Of a stretch of 37,352 nt of DNA, positions 7,575-16,348 are shown piece by piece. Numbering within the stretch: position 1 is the first letter of the stretch; the number at the start of each line of letters is the position of its first letter. The notes below the pieces were generated by a model. That model worked only from the letters and a program-made list of their open reading frames with translations. It did not search any database and was not told where the DNA came from. The DNA is from JBECKQ01 sp040235375 (GTDB lineage: Bacteria > Planctomycetota > Phycisphaerae > UBA1845). A program made the translations under genes and the position numbers. The stretch lies in NCBI GenBank assembly GCA_040235375.1, contig JBECKQ010000144.1, positions 1-37,352 on the forward strand. Direction: 5' to 3'.

Positions 7575-8930
7575 ATGCTGAAGGTCGCCTTCGTGTCACT
7601 CGGCTGTGCGAAGAACACGGTCGATTCCGAGAAAATCCTCGGCCAGCTCGCGGAAGCCGGCTGCGCGCTGACGGACAGCGCGCGCGAAGCCGACGTGGCC
7701 GTGGTCAACACGTGCGGGTTTCTGGCCGCTGCGCGCGACGAGGCTGTTGAGGTGATCCGCGGCCTGGTGGCGGTCAAGAACGACCGACGGGCGCGGCTGC
7801 GGCGCGTCGTGGTAGCCGGCTGCCTCGTGCAACGCGACGGCGAGGGGCTGCTCGACCTCGTGCCCGGCGTGGATGCCCTGGTTGGCGTCAACAACCGCGA
7901 CGACGTGGTCCGCGCGGCGACGTCCCAACGGCGGCGCCGCCGCGAGGTAAACGCATACCTTGGCGACTACCACCCGTTCGTCAACATCGACACCGCCCGT
8001 CTGCGCATCACGCCGCGCCACTGGGCGTACTTGCGGATCAGCGAGGGGTGCGACCAGAAGTGCACTTTCTGCACGATCCCGTCGATCCGCGGGAAGATGC
8101 ACGGCAAGCCGCCGGAGCTCATTCTGCGCGAGACCCGGGAGCTGGTCGCCGACGGCGCGGTTGAGCTGTGCCTGATTGGGCAGGACACGACCAGCTACGG
8201 GATGGACTTCGGCTACGAACCCGGCCTGGCCGGTCTGCTGCGGCAGCTCGACACGGTCGACGGCGTCGCCCGAATCCGCCTCATGTACGCCTATCCGTCC
8301 GTGTTCACCGACGAGATCATCGACGCCATCGCCGAGAGCCAGCGCGTCGTCAAGTACGTGGACATCCCGCTGCAGCACATCAACGACCGAGTCCTGAAGG
8401 CTATGCATCGCCGCGTGGACCGCCGGACGACCGTCGATCTGATTGGGCGGCTGCGCCGGCGTATGCCGGACGTGGTCCTGCGCACCACGCTGATCTCGGG
8501 CTTTCCGGGCGAAACTGAGGACGAGCATCGAGAGCTCATTGACTTCGTCCGCGAGTTCCGGTTCGATGCACTCGGCGTCTTCCCGTATTCTCTCGAGCCG
8601 GACACGCCCGCGGGGCGGATGCGGGATCAGCTCGACGACGTGACCAAGCAGCGCCGCCGCGAAGAGCTGATGCTCACCCAGCAGGAGGTCGCGTACAACA
8701 AGGCCGATGCTGCAATCGGTCGCGTGTTCGAGGTGCTGGTGGACAAGCCGGTGAAAGACGGCGTCCAGGAGGCGCGGCACGACGGCCAAGCTCCGGAGGT
8801 CGACAGCGTGACGCTCGTGCACGGCGGCAACGTGGCTGTCGGTTCCTTCGTTCGAGTCCGCTGCACGGGCCGAGATGGCTACGATCTTGTGGCTCGGCCG
8901 GTGTCGGCCCGTCTGCCGATATTGGCATAA
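7575..8930 (+). CDS. rimO: Ribosomal protein uS12 methylthiotransferase RimO
   Basis: A 451-residue radical-SAM enzyme that adds a methylthio group to an Asp of ribosomal protein uS12. The N-terminal UPF0004 domain carries the auxiliary-cluster cysteines Cys11 (SLGCAKNTVDSE, the RimO rather than MiaB signature), Cys47 (NTCGF) and Cys83 (AGCLVQR). The radical-SAM cluster motif is CDQKCTFC with Cys159, Cys163 and Cys166. The barrel continues through LIGQDTTSYG, RLMYAYPS and DIPLQH, and a TRAM domain occupies the last 65 residues. The length is normal. The ATG at 7575 directly precedes the conserved LKVAFVSLGC strand. pgsA starts at the base after the stop codon, so rimO, pgsA and uppP form one transcription unit. 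Confidence 0.95.
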   Translation: MLKVAFVSLGCAKNTVDSEKILGQLAEAGCALTDSAREADVAVVNTCGFLAAARDEAVEVIRGLVAVKNDRRARLRRVVVAGCLVQRDGEGLLDLVPGVDALVGVNNRDDVVRAATSQRRRRREVNAYLGDYHPFVNIDTARLRITPRHWAYLRISEGCDQKCTFCTIPSIRGKMHGKPPELILRETRELVADGAVELCLIGQDTTSYGMDFGYEPGLAGLLRQLDTVDGVARIRLMYAYPSVFTDEIIDAIAESQRVVKYVDIPLQHINDRVLKAMHRRVDRRTTVDLIGRLRRRMPDVVLRTTLISGFPGETEDEHRELIDFVREFRFDALGVFPYSLEPDTPAGRMRDQLDDVTKQRRREELMLTQQEVAYNKADAAIGRVFEVLVDKPVKDGVQEARHDGQAPEVDSVTLVHGGNVAVGSFVRVRCTGRDGYDLVARPVSARLPILA

Positions 8931-9542
8931 ATGAAGATCAACCTGCCGAATCAAATCACGCTCAGCCGCCTCGTTCTGGCGATCGTCTTCTTCTTTTTTC
9001 TCGGTCAGTACGATATCGACGCCGGCAGAACCTGGCCCCTCGACGTCTGCATCGTCCTGTTCCTGATCGCCGCTGGGACCGACTGGCTTGACGGGTACCT
9101 GGCGCGCAAGCACAACCTGGTCACCGCGTTCGGGCGCGTGCTTGATCCGTTCGTCGACAAGGTTCTGGTGTGCGGGACGTTCGTATTCCTCGCCGGCCCG
9201 GAGTTCGTCAACGACGCTGGGCAGTCGGTTACGCGCGTCGCCCCATGGATGGCGGTCCTGATCCTGGGTCGCGAGCTTCTCGTGACGGGTCTTCGCGGAT
9301 TCTCGGAATCGAAGGGCCGGGCGTTCGGGGCCTCCGTCTACGGCAAGGCCAAAATGGTAATCCAGAGCATCACCGCTCCGACGCTGCTGTTCTTCGTCGC
9401 TTACATTGATCACACGTCCGCCGGGCCGTCGCTGCAATGGATCAAGGTCGTGCTCGTCTGGGCGACCGTTCTGGCCACGACGATCTCGATGCTACATTAC
9501 CTGGCGAAGTCGAAACACATCCTCACGGAAGCCACCAGTTGA
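8931..9542 (+). CDS. pgsA: CDP-diacylglycerol--glycerol-3-phosphate 3-phosphatidyltransferase
   Basis: A 203-residue inner-membrane enzyme. It transfers a phosphatidyl group from CDP-diacylglycerol to glycerol-3-phosphate, the committed step to phosphatidylglycerol. The complete CDP-alcohol phosphotransferase motif is present: Asp51-x2-Asp54-Gly55-x2-Ala58-Arg59-x8-Gly68-x3-Asp72-x3-Asp76. The start MKINLPNQITLSRLVLA is typical of PgsA, and several further hydrophobic segments follow. The ATG abuts the rimO stop, and the TGA overlaps the TTG start of uppP, so translation is probably coupled. The substrate CDP-diacylglycerol is made by the cdsA product encoded further down the window. Confidence 0.93.
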   Translation: MKINLPNQITLSRLVLAIVFFFFLGQYDIDAGRTWPLDVCIVLFLIAAGTDWLDGYLARKHNLVTAFGRVLDPFVDKVLVCGTFVFLAGPEFVNDAGQSVTRVAPWMAVLILGRELLVTGLRGFSESKGRAFGASVYGKAKMVIQSITAPTLLFFVAYIDHTSAGPSLQWIKVVLVWATVLATTISMLHYLAKSKHILTEATS

Positions 9543-10375
9543 ACGAACTCACGTATGCAAATGCGATTCTCCTTGGGATTCTCCAGGGGGCGACCGAGTT
9601 TCTGCCGATCAGCAGCAGCGGGCACCTGGCGCTCGTGCAGCACTGGCTCCGTCTCAAGGCCGAGTCGGACGCCATGCTTGCCTTCGACGTGGCCGTTCAT
9701 CTGGGAACTGTGCTGGCGGTGATCGCCGTGTTTGCGCTGCCGTTCGCCAGTTTCCTTCGTCGTCTCGTGGCCGAGTTGCGGCCGGGCTTCGACGGTCGCC
9801 GCGCCGCCTGGCTGATCGTTGCGCTGGGCGTCGTGGCCAGCATCCCCACGGCGGTCATCGGCCTGTTCTTCAAGGGCCAGCTTCAGGCGGCGTTCGGCAA
9901 GCCCATGTGGATCGCCGCGGCGCTTGCGGTGACGGGCGCGTTGCTCTGGTCAACGCGGGACATCCCGCATCCGAGAAGAGGCTGGCGGCGATTCGGCTGG
10001 TGGCGGGCTTTGCTCATTGGAACTGGTCAGGGCATCGCGATCATGCCGGGCATCTCGCGCAGCGGCACGACGATTTCGCTTGCCCTGCTGGTGGGGATCA
10101 AACGGCGGTGGGCGGGCGAGTTCAGCTTCTTCATCGCCATACCGGCCATCTGTGGGGCGGCCGTGCTCGAGGCGGCGGACGTCGCCAAAGCGGCGGGGCC
10201 GGCCGCGATGCAGCTCGTCAACGGTCCGCTGCTGGTGGGAACGGCAGCCGCGGCGGTGGTGGGATACGTCGCACTGCGGATTCTGCTGTTCGCCGTGCGG
10301 CGCGCCCGGCTGCACTACTTTGCCTGGTACTGCTGGTCGCTGGCGATCGTCGTGCTTCTCGTGCTCGGTCGCTGA
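9539..10375 (+). CDS. uppP: Undecaprenyl-diphosphatase UppP/BacA
   Basis: A 278-residue polytopic membrane enzyme that dephosphorylates undecaprenyl diphosphate to recycle the lipid carrier of cell-wall synthesis. Both family signatures are present: the first as GILQGATEFLPISSSGHL at residues 13-30 (with the catalytic Glu and His29) and the second as PGISRSGTT at 170-178, with the essential Arg174. Membrane segments occur through the rest of the protein. The start is inferred to be the TTG at 9539, because the family begins just before this point (NELTYANAILLGILQG) and no ATG or GTG is nearby. The TTG overlaps the pgsA TGA (TTGA), which supports translational coupling. Confidence 0.93.
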   Translation: MNELTYANAILLGILQGATEFLPISSSGHLALVQHWLRLKAESDAMLAFDVAVHLGTVLAVIAVFALPFASFLRRLVAELRPGFDGRRAAWLIVALGVVASIPTAVIGLFFKGQLQAAFGKPMWIAAALAVTGALLWSTRDIPHPRRGWRRFGWWRALLIGTGQGIAIMPGISRSGTTISLALLVGIKRRWAGEFSFFIAIPAICGAAVLEAADVAKAAGPAAMQLVNGPLLVGTAAAAVVGYVALRILLFAVRRARLHYFAWYCWSLAIVVLLVLGR

Positions 10376-10392
10376 TTCGCGGAGCCCCCCGA

Positions 10393-11460
10393 TTACAGCA
10401 CGAACTGCAAGCCCGCGCGGAGTAGATTCGCGTAATCTCCCGGAATCTCGTGGCCGGTCGCTTCAAGATCGTTCAGCTTCACCTTGATCCCAACCGATTC
10501 GAGCTCGTTCTTCAAATCCACGTTCCGGGGTTCGGCCACACCATCCAACTTGCCACAGATGAGGAACAAGCGGACGGACTGGGCCGCTGCCGCCTTCCAG
10601 TCTCCCCCTAGCTCCGGGCGGTACGTGGAGGCGACCGTAACGGCTCCGGCGAACCGGTCCGGATGCTTCTCAACCAGCTTGACGGCGAGCTCGCCGCCTT
10701 GGTCGAAACCGCCGAGGATGATCTTCTTCTCGTCGATCTTGCACGCCTGGTGCGCTCGAGCGATCGCGCGGTCGACCGCCTGCTCCGCCGCAGCGTCATC
10801 GAGAAGGCGAGGATTGCTCAGTAACTGCCAGGAGTAACCACCCTGGGCGACGCGCAAGGGCCCACGTGGTGCGGCCACGACGACGCCGCGCTCGGCGGCG
10901 ACGTCCTTCCAGTATGCAGCGAACTCGCGAGGGTTGTCACCGCCGCCGTGCAGGGCAACCAGCAGCGGCGCGGGCTTGTCGCGCTGCACACTGTCCGGAA
11001 CATATACAAAGACGTCTTCGTCGCGCACTTTCGTGGCCTCCGCCTGAAGCTGTTCAAGCTGCGCGTCGCCGTGAAGGCTTTGCAGATCCTCATCGCGCGC
11101 GATCCACGCCGGGTCATCCCAGCCGTATTCGATCGACTTCTTCAACGCCGACAGTGCCTCCTGCTTGTCGCCGTTCAGCGCACAACAGCAGGCATAGTTG
11201 TAGTACGTTCCCATATTGATGGGCTCGAGGGCCAGAGCTCGCCTGTAGTAGTCGATCGCGGTCTGCCAGCCCACGTCTTCATTTCGGGACGCGGCCTCGT
11301 AGACTTCCTGCGCCTTGGCGAGGTAGTGGTTGATCTTCAACCGGCGCTTGTTGAGTTCTCCGCGGGCCACAGCCACGTGGCTCAGGACGACTGCGAGCGC
11401 GGCTACTGCAAGCAGTGCGGAGCGGCGCGAGGGTGAAAACAATCCGGGTCGTGGGTGCAT
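10393..11460 (-). CDS. Exported TPR / alpha-beta hydrolase with Asp nucleophile position
   Basis: A 355-residue protein starting with a signal-like segment (ALLAVAALAVVLSHVAVARG). A TPR-like helical region follows (about 65-130, AIDYYRRALALEPINMGTYYNYACC and EALSALKKSIEYGW). The last 210 residues form an alpha/beta hydrolase resembling the phospholipase/carboxylesterase or feruloyl-esterase group. The oxyanion-hole HGGG is at 171-174, the acid candidate Asp306 is in CGKLDGVAEP, and the histidine is His337 in TGHEIPG. The nucleophile elbow reads LGGFDQGGE, with Asp253 where esterases of this group have Ser (GFSQGG). GAC to AGC needs two base changes, so a single miscall does not explain it. 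GGGAG lies about 10 nt upstream of the ATG. It could be an Asp-nucleophile hydrolase or an inactive relative. Confidence 0.8.
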   Translation of the reverse strand: MHPRPGLFSPSRRSALLAVAALAVVLSHVAVARGELNKRRLKINHYLAKAQEVYEAASRNEDVGWQTAIDYYRRALALEPINMGTYYNYACCCALNGDKQEALSALKKSIEYGWDDPAWIARDEDLQSLHGDAQLEQLQAEATKVRDEDVFVYVPDSVQRDKPAPLLVALHGGGDNPREFAAYWKDVAAERGVVVAAPRGPLRVAQGGYSWQLLSNPRLLDDAAAEQAVDRAIARAHQACKIDEKKIILGGFDQGGELAVKLVEKHPDRFAGAVTVASTYRPELGGDWKAAAAQSVRLFLICGKLDGVAEPRNVDLKNELESVGIKVKLNDLEATGHEIPGDYANLLRAGLQFVL

Positions 11461-11594
11461 CGACGATGTCTCCCTGTTGTCTGTCGGCGTCCCGGCGGCA
11501 GGCGGGTCCCACCGCGGGGCGGAGTGAGTTATCGATCGACTCGAACGCGGCGACGCCGCCTGAGCTGCGCCCGCGAGTGTAGGCTTCGCTGCCG

Positions 11595-11600
11595 ATTATA
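11595..11600 (-). promoter_or_regulatory. TATAAT-type -10 element upstream of the hydrolase gene
   Basis: Reading the minus strand gives a perfect TATAAT embedded in the small dyad GCCG-TATAAT-CGGC, about 135 nt upstream of the hydrolase ATG. No good -35 box lies 16-18 nt away, so this is only a candidate. The rest of the 305-nt divergent gap between the hydrolase and cdsA shows no gene. Confidence 0.3.
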
Positions 11601-11765
11601 CGGCTACTTTCTCGAAGCGGTAGCTTCGGCATTCTGTGTGGTTGGACACACCGCCGCGATCCGCCTATCGTGTGCCAGCCAATGGCGGTGGCGGCCGCAC
11701 GGGCGCGCGTGCGCATCCCGCCAGCCGTGATCGAACGTCGACCGATTCCTCGCCGGGCAGCCGAC

Positions 11766-12773
11766 ATGTTTCAACGCATCGGATACGGAGCGCTCGCCAT
11801 CCTGTTCGTTTTCGGGCTGCTCGTCGTCGATGCGCGGATCGCCTTCGACCAACGGGGAGACGATTTCTTCGCCAGACTGTTGAACCGCGGAAGTCTTGTC
11901 CCCGTGGCCTGTGCGGTGCTGGCGGGAGCGGCGGCACTGGAGCTGGCAGCCCTTTTCCGCCGGGCGGGCATGCACCCTAGTACAACCTGGGCAACCGTGG
12001 CGTCGGTGGTGATCGCGGTGTCTCCCTGGCTGAGCGCAGCCGGCGCGTTCGGCTTTGGCCCGTTGGGCGTCGAGGCGGTGCAACTGCAATTCTGCCTCGT
12101 CGCGATGGCCTTTCTGATCTCCGGCTTCATGCACATTGCCCGAAGCGACGTGGCGGCCGGGCTGAGGGATCTGCCGGCCACCTGGCTCGTGATAAGCTAC
12201 GCCGGCGTGCTCACCAGCTTCCTGACCCTCCTGCGGACCGATATTGCAATTCCGGGACCGGACGGTGCCTGGGTCATTCTGGGCTTTCTGGCAGTAAGCA
12301 AGGCGTCCGACATCGGGGCGTTTTTCATCGGCTCGGCGATCGGGCGTCACAAACTGATCCCGCGGATCAGCCCCGCGAAGTCGGTGGAAGGTGTGTTTGG
12401 CGGTATCGCGGCGAGTTGTGCAGTAGCACTGTTTTTTCTTTATCTTCACAAGACAACAGCTCTGCCCGAAAATCCGCTGCTTCCAGGTACGGCGGCCCAG
12501 CAACTGGCCCTGCAGACGCGCACGGTCGCCCACGATCTTTCCGTGCTGTTCCGAAACTTCTCCGTTTGGCAAGCCGTTGTATTTGGGGTGGTTATGTCGG
12601 TTGTGGGCCAGTTGGGGGACCTGATTGAGTCGCTCTTCAAGCGGAGCGCAGGGGCGAAGGACTCGGCCCATGTTCTGCCAAGTTTTGGGGGCATTCTGGA
12701 CATGGTGGACAGCCCGCTAGCCGCGGCCCCGGTGGCTTGGTTTCTATTGACCTGGCTGTGGAAGGTGGCATAG
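11766..12773 (+). CDS. cdsA: Phosphatidate cytidylyltransferase
   Basis: A 335-residue integral membrane enzyme that makes CDP-diacylglycerol from phosphatidate and CTP, the precursor of all phospholipids including the PgsA product. Eight or so hydrophobic segments precede the C-terminal CdsA signature SLFKRSAGAKDSAH, then PSFGGILDMVDS (residues about 289-316). This retains the K-R-x(4)-K-D core and the GGILDxxDS end; the usual HGG reads FGG and the usual DR reads DM, both seen as variations in the family. The KASDIGAFFIGSAIGRHKL and ISPAKSVEGVFGG segments are also characteristic. The ATG at 11766 matches the usual start (MFQRIGYGALAIL); upstream in-frame starts at 11670 and 11682 add an Arg-rich stretch with no Shine-Dalgarno sequence. 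Confidence 0.9.
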   Translation: MFQRIGYGALAILFVFGLLVVDARIAFDQRGDDFFARLLNRGSLVPVACAVLAGAAALELAALFRRAGMHPSTTWATVASVVIAVSPWLSAAGAFGFGPLGVEAVQLQFCLVAMAFLISGFMHIARSDVAAGLRDLPATWLVISYAGVLTSFLTLLRTDIAIPGPDGAWVILGFLAVSKASDIGAFFIGSAIGRHKLIPRISPAKSVEGVFGGIAASCAVALFFLYLHKTTALPENPLLPGTAAQQLALQTRTVAHDLSVLFRNFSVWQAVVFGVVMSVVGQLGDLIESLFKRSAGAKDSAHVLPSFGGILDMVDSPLAAAPVAWFLLTWLWKVA

Positions 12774-12872
12774 CGTAGGTGGTTACACTAGTTATCCGGG
12801 TACGGGTCCAGGCCGTGCCGTGGGGCGACGGCCGGGGGCCTGCAACGACCAGAATGGAGGATTGACAACCCG

Positions 12873-13817
12873 TTGGATCTAACGCTCGCGATTGACGACG
12901 CGTCCAAGCGTCAACTCCTGTTTGGGCCGGCGGACAGGAACCTTCGCATCATCCGCAGCACGTTCAACATCAGCGTTACCGCGCGCGAGTCCTCGATCAA
13001 GCTGAGCGGCTCGAAGGAGGCGGTCAGCAAGGCGGCTTCGGTCATCGAGGTCTTACAGGGTCGCCTGCGCAGCGGGGAGCACGTGGGTGACGAGGAGGTC
13101 GCGGAGGCGATCCTCGCCACGTCGGAGCACGTCGAACCCGACAACGGCCGGGCATTGAGCGTCTACAGCTCGTCGGTACCCGTCGTGCCCAAGACCGATG
13201 GCCAGGCTCGGTATATCGACGCCATTCGCGAGAATGATCTGACGATCTGCCTGGGACCCGCCGGTACGGGAAAGACGTACCTGGCGGTGGCCATGAGCGT
13301 TGCGATGCTCAAGGAGAAGCAGATACGGCGTCTGATCCTGGTGCGGCCGGCGGTTGAGGCGGGCGAGAAGCTCGGCTTCCTGCCTGGTGATATGCAGGCG
13401 AAGGTGAACCCGTACCTGCGGCCGCTGTTCGATGCCATGCACGACATGATGAACTTCGAGCAGATCAAACGCTTCATGGAAAACGACGTGATTGAAGTAC
13501 TGCCGCTCGCGTTCATGCGCGGGCGGACGTTGAATAATTCGGCTGTGATTCTCGACGAGGCGCAGAATTCGACGCCGGCGCAGATGCTGATGTTCCTTAC
13601 GCGCTTGGGGCACAACAGCAAGATGATCGTGACCGGCGACGATTCCCAGACGGATTTGCCGGACAAGCGACCGAACGGCGCGGTCGACGCTGTCCGTCGC
13701 CTGAAAGGCATTCCCAACGTCGGTATCGTTTACCTGGAGAAGTCAGACATCGTGCGGCATCCGCTCGTGCAGGACATCGTAGAGGCCTATGGAGGCCGGA
13801 ACGGGATGGACCGATAA
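12873..13817 (+). CDS. PhoH family P-loop ATPase
   Basis: A 314-residue PhoH-like protein of the kind encoded beside ybeY in many bacteria and linked to rRNA processing and RNA metabolism. Residues 1-75 form a KH-like RNA-binding region (LLFGPADRNLRIIRSTFNI, then KLSGSKEAV). The ATPase core begins with DGQARYIDAI and the Walker A motif GPAGTGKT at 128-135. It continues with LVRPAVEAGEKLGFLPGDM, the Walker B-like VILDEAQN and VTGDDSQTDLP. The TTG at 12873 is taken as start because GGAGG (12856-12860) lies 12 nt upstream and no in-frame ATG precedes the KH region. It heads the cluster with the HD hydrolase, ybeY and the CBS protein, 99 nt after cdsA. Confidence 0.92.
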   Translation: MDLTLAIDDASKRQLLFGPADRNLRIIRSTFNISVTARESSIKLSGSKEAVSKAASVIEVLQGRLRSGEHVGDEEVAEAILATSEHVEPDNGRALSVYSSSVPVVPKTDGQARYIDAIRENDLTICLGPAGTGKTYLAVAMSVAMLKEKQIRRLILVRPAVEAGEKLGFLPGDMQAKVNPYLRPLFDAMHDMMNFEQIKRFMENDVIEVLPLAFMRGRTLNNSAVILDEAQNSTPAQMLMFLTRLGHNSKMIVTGDDSQTDLPDKRPNGAVDAVRRLKGIPNVGIVYLEKSDIVRHPLVQDIVEAYGGRNGMDR

Positions 13818-13930
13818 TCTGGCCTGTCGCAGCTGGCCAGCACGCCGGCGCGGATCGCCGCACCAGTTGACACCGACTACCATCCGATCAATCTGAAACG
13901 GAAACGTCCCGTAAGGGAGACGCTTTTGTC

Positions 13931-16348
13931 GTGTTTGGTTTGAAGAAAGGCAAGGTCCGCCGCCAGCGAGCGAAGCAGCTTCGCGCTGAATCAACAGAAT
14001 CGCTGTGGGGGCGGTTTGCGCGGCGGATCGGCCTGTGGCCGACGTTGATCACGGCGCTTTTCTTTGTGATCGCCCTGATCATCTCGCTGGCTGGCCGCCG
14101 GGCCCTGCCTTATTCCGAGCACCAGAAGATCAGCCAGCCGATCATCGCCCGCGTGAACTTCACCGTGGAAGACCCAAAGCAGGCGGCCGTCAACGTGAAG
14201 GCCGCCCGCGAAGCGACACCCAGCTACTATCGCGTGAACATGGAGCTAATCGATCGGCTCATCGGCGAGGTGTCCGCGCTGCACGAGGCGGCGCAAGCCG
14301 AGTCGTACGAGAAGTTCGAAGAGCGGGCCGCCGCCGCTCCCTGGACGGCGAACCAGGAGCTCTACGCCAGACTCCATGCCGCCAACGGCGAGGCACGCGA
14401 GCAGTTCTTGCGCGCGCTCGAGGAGTTGCGCAAGGGACTCATGCACGAGTGGACGGTCCTGCCGACCACCGACGAGGAACGGGATCCGCCATCCAAGGCC
14501 GGCGAGATCATCGTGCTGAAACCTCGGGCGGCCGAGGAGAGCGCGGCCGGCGCCGCCGCGGGCGCTGCCGCCGCCGCAGGCGTCGAGGAGGAGCACGTTC
14601 CAACGCTGCACCTGATTCAGATCGGAAACCGCGCAGCGGTCGAAGGCCGCGCAAGAGTTCTCGCGGAGCCCTTCGATCGTGCGGTGCGAGGCGCGGTTCG
14701 AGAAGTGCTCATTGGTGCGCTCACAAAGGAACCGATTCTGGTCTTCGATCAGAAGCGGACGCAGGAGGCGATGGCGGCGGCGGAACGTGCTGCTCCGCCG
14801 GGTCTGAAACACTACGAGAAGGGCAAGCCGTTTGTCCTGCCGCGCTACGAGGAGGTCTCGGGCAAGCGTGCGCCGGAGGAGGCCGGCCTGACCGGGGCCG
14901 ACATCGACCTTCTCGCCCGGGAGGAAGCGGCGTATCAGAAGTTTCTGCGCACCAATGCCCCCGAGGCGGTGAAGGATCGGCAAAGACGGCTATATGCCGA
15001 GCTCGGGGTCGGTATGGTGCTTCTGGTTCTGTCGGTTTCGCTCTTCGTCTACGTCGGCCTGTACCAGAAACGCATCTTCGAAGTGCACTCACGCTCGATC
15101 GCCTTTGCCGGCCTGCTGCTGATCTGCCTGGCGACGGTGCGGTTTATCGACACGCATTCACCCTACGCCGAGTTGGCGCTGGCGCCGGTGATGCTGGCGG
15201 CGGCGATCCTGACGATCACGTATCCGCGTCGCTTTGCGGCCGGCGTGACGGTGATTTACGTCGTTCTGGTGTCGGTTGTCATTCGGGCGGAGATGGGCGT
15301 CATGGTCACGCTCTTCGCCGGTGGCTACGTCACCGCCCTGCTGCTGAACGACATCCGCACGCGTACGAAGATCATCTCCGCGGGCGTCGGCATCGCGGCG
15401 ATCGTGTTTTTCACCTCGTTCGCCTTCGGCCTGATCGGGCAGCAGGAGATCGGCTTCGCCGCGGTTCGCGCGGCAATCGCGGCGGCAAGCGCGATACTCG
15501 CCGCCCTGATCATTCAGGGCACGCTGCCGTTCATTGAACGACTTTTCCGCGTGGCGACGTCGCTTACGCTGCTGGAATATCGCGATGCGAACCGCCCGCT
15601 TCTGCGGCGGCTGGCCCGCGAAGCGCCGGGAACGTACAACCACTCGCTCGTGCTCGGCACGATGAGCGAAAGCGCGTGCGAGGCGATCGGGGCAAATGGA
15701 CTGCTGGCGCACGTGGGGGCGTTGTACCACGACATCGGCAAGATCCCGAAGGCGGAGTACTTCGCAGAAAACCAGGAGGCATCCATCAATCGGCACGACA
15801 ACCTGGCGCCGAGCATGAGCCTTCTGATCATTCTGGGACACGTCAAGGACGGGATCGAACTGGCGAAGGAGTACGGCCTGCCCCGCGTGCTGCATCCGTT
15901 CATTGCCGAGCACCACGGGACGACGGTCGTGCGATATTTCCACCACGCGGCGTCCGAGAAGAAGTCGCAATCGCCGCGCGGCCGGCACGACCGCGAAGTG
16001 CCCGAGGCGGAATTCCGCTATCCGGGGCCGAAGCCTGCGTCGAAGGAGACGGCCATCCTCATGCTTTGCGACGGCGTTGAGGGGGCGGTCCGGGCTTTGC
16101 CCGAGCCGACGCCCGGCCGGATCGAGGCCATCGTCCACCAGATTCTCCAGGAACGCCTGAAGGACGGCCAGTTCGACAATTGCGATATCACCCTGCGGGA
16201 ATTGCACCTAGTCGAGGAATCGCTGGTCAAGAGCCTCTGCCGTTTTTATCATGGACGGGTGGCGTATCCGAAGGCGACGCAGGCGAAGGCCGATCAGAGG
16301 GAAGAGCCCGCCGTGACGGCGGAGGTGAAGCGCCAACTTGCCGGCTAG
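13931..16348 (+). CDS. 7TM-HD hydrolase, PgpH-type cyclic di-AMP phosphodiesterase family
   Basis: An 805-residue membrane protein with the 7TMR-HD architecture. An N-terminal helix (about 38-58) leads to a long extracytoplasmic domain starting EHQKISQPIIARVNFTVEDP, including an Ala/Gly-rich low-complexity insert near residues 200-220. About seven membrane helices follow (roughly 355-540), then a cytoplasmic HD domain. His571 (TYNHSLVLG) and the His600-Asp601 pair (YHDIGKIPK) are metal ligands, with more His in GHVKDG and EHHGTT. PgpH of Listeria, with this architecture, degrades cyclic di-AMP; the same substrate is likely but inferred. The start is GTG with GGGAG about 11 nt upstream. ybeY overlaps its 3' end. 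Confidence 0.9.
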   Translation: MFGLKKGKVRRQRAKQLRAESTESLWGRFARRIGLWPTLITALFFVIALIISLAGRRALPYSEHQKISQPIIARVNFTVEDPKQAAVNVKAAREATPSYYRVNMELIDRLIGEVSALHEAAQAESYEKFEERAAAAPWTANQELYARLHAANGEAREQFLRALEELRKGLMHEWTVLPTTDEERDPPSKAGEIIVLKPRAAEESAAGAAAGAAAAAGVEEEHVPTLHLIQIGNRAAVEGRARVLAEPFDRAVRGAVREVLIGALTKEPILVFDQKRTQEAMAAAERAAPPGLKHYEKGKPFVLPRYEEVSGKRAPEEAGLTGADIDLLAREEAAYQKFLRTNAPEAVKDRQRRLYAELGVGMVLLVLSVSLFVYVGLYQKRIFEVHSRSIAFAGLLLICLATVRFIDTHSPYAELALAPVMLAAAILTITYPRRFAAGVTVIYVVLVSVVIRAEMGVMVTLFAGGYVTALLLNDIRTRTKIISAGVGIAAIVFFTSFAFGLIGQQEIGFAAVRAAIAAASAILAALIIQGTLPFIERLFRVATSLTLLEYRDANRPLLRRLAREAPGTYNHSLVLGTMSESACEAIGANGLLAHVGALYHDIGKIPKAEYFAENQEASINRHDNLAPSMSLLIILGHVKDGIELAKEYGLPRVLHPFIAEHHGTTVVRYFHHAASEKKSQSPRGRHDREVPEAEFRYPGPKPASKETAILMLCDGVEGAVRALPEPTPGRIEAIVHQILQERLKDGQFDNCDITLRELHLVEESLVKSLCRFYHGRVAYPKATQAKADQREEPAVTAEVKRQLAG

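Noticed and set aside
7596..9437. A 613-codon open frame on the minus strand opposite rimO and pgsA
   Set aside because: It is the antisense of two certain genes, has the His/Arg/Asp-rich composition of a high-GC shadow frame, and no recognisable domain or ribosome binding site.
13867..13895. TTGACA at 13867-13872 as a promoter for the HD hydrolase
   Set aside because: The -35 box is perfect, but no acceptable -10 element occurs 16-18 nt downstream, and the gene is probably read from phoH.
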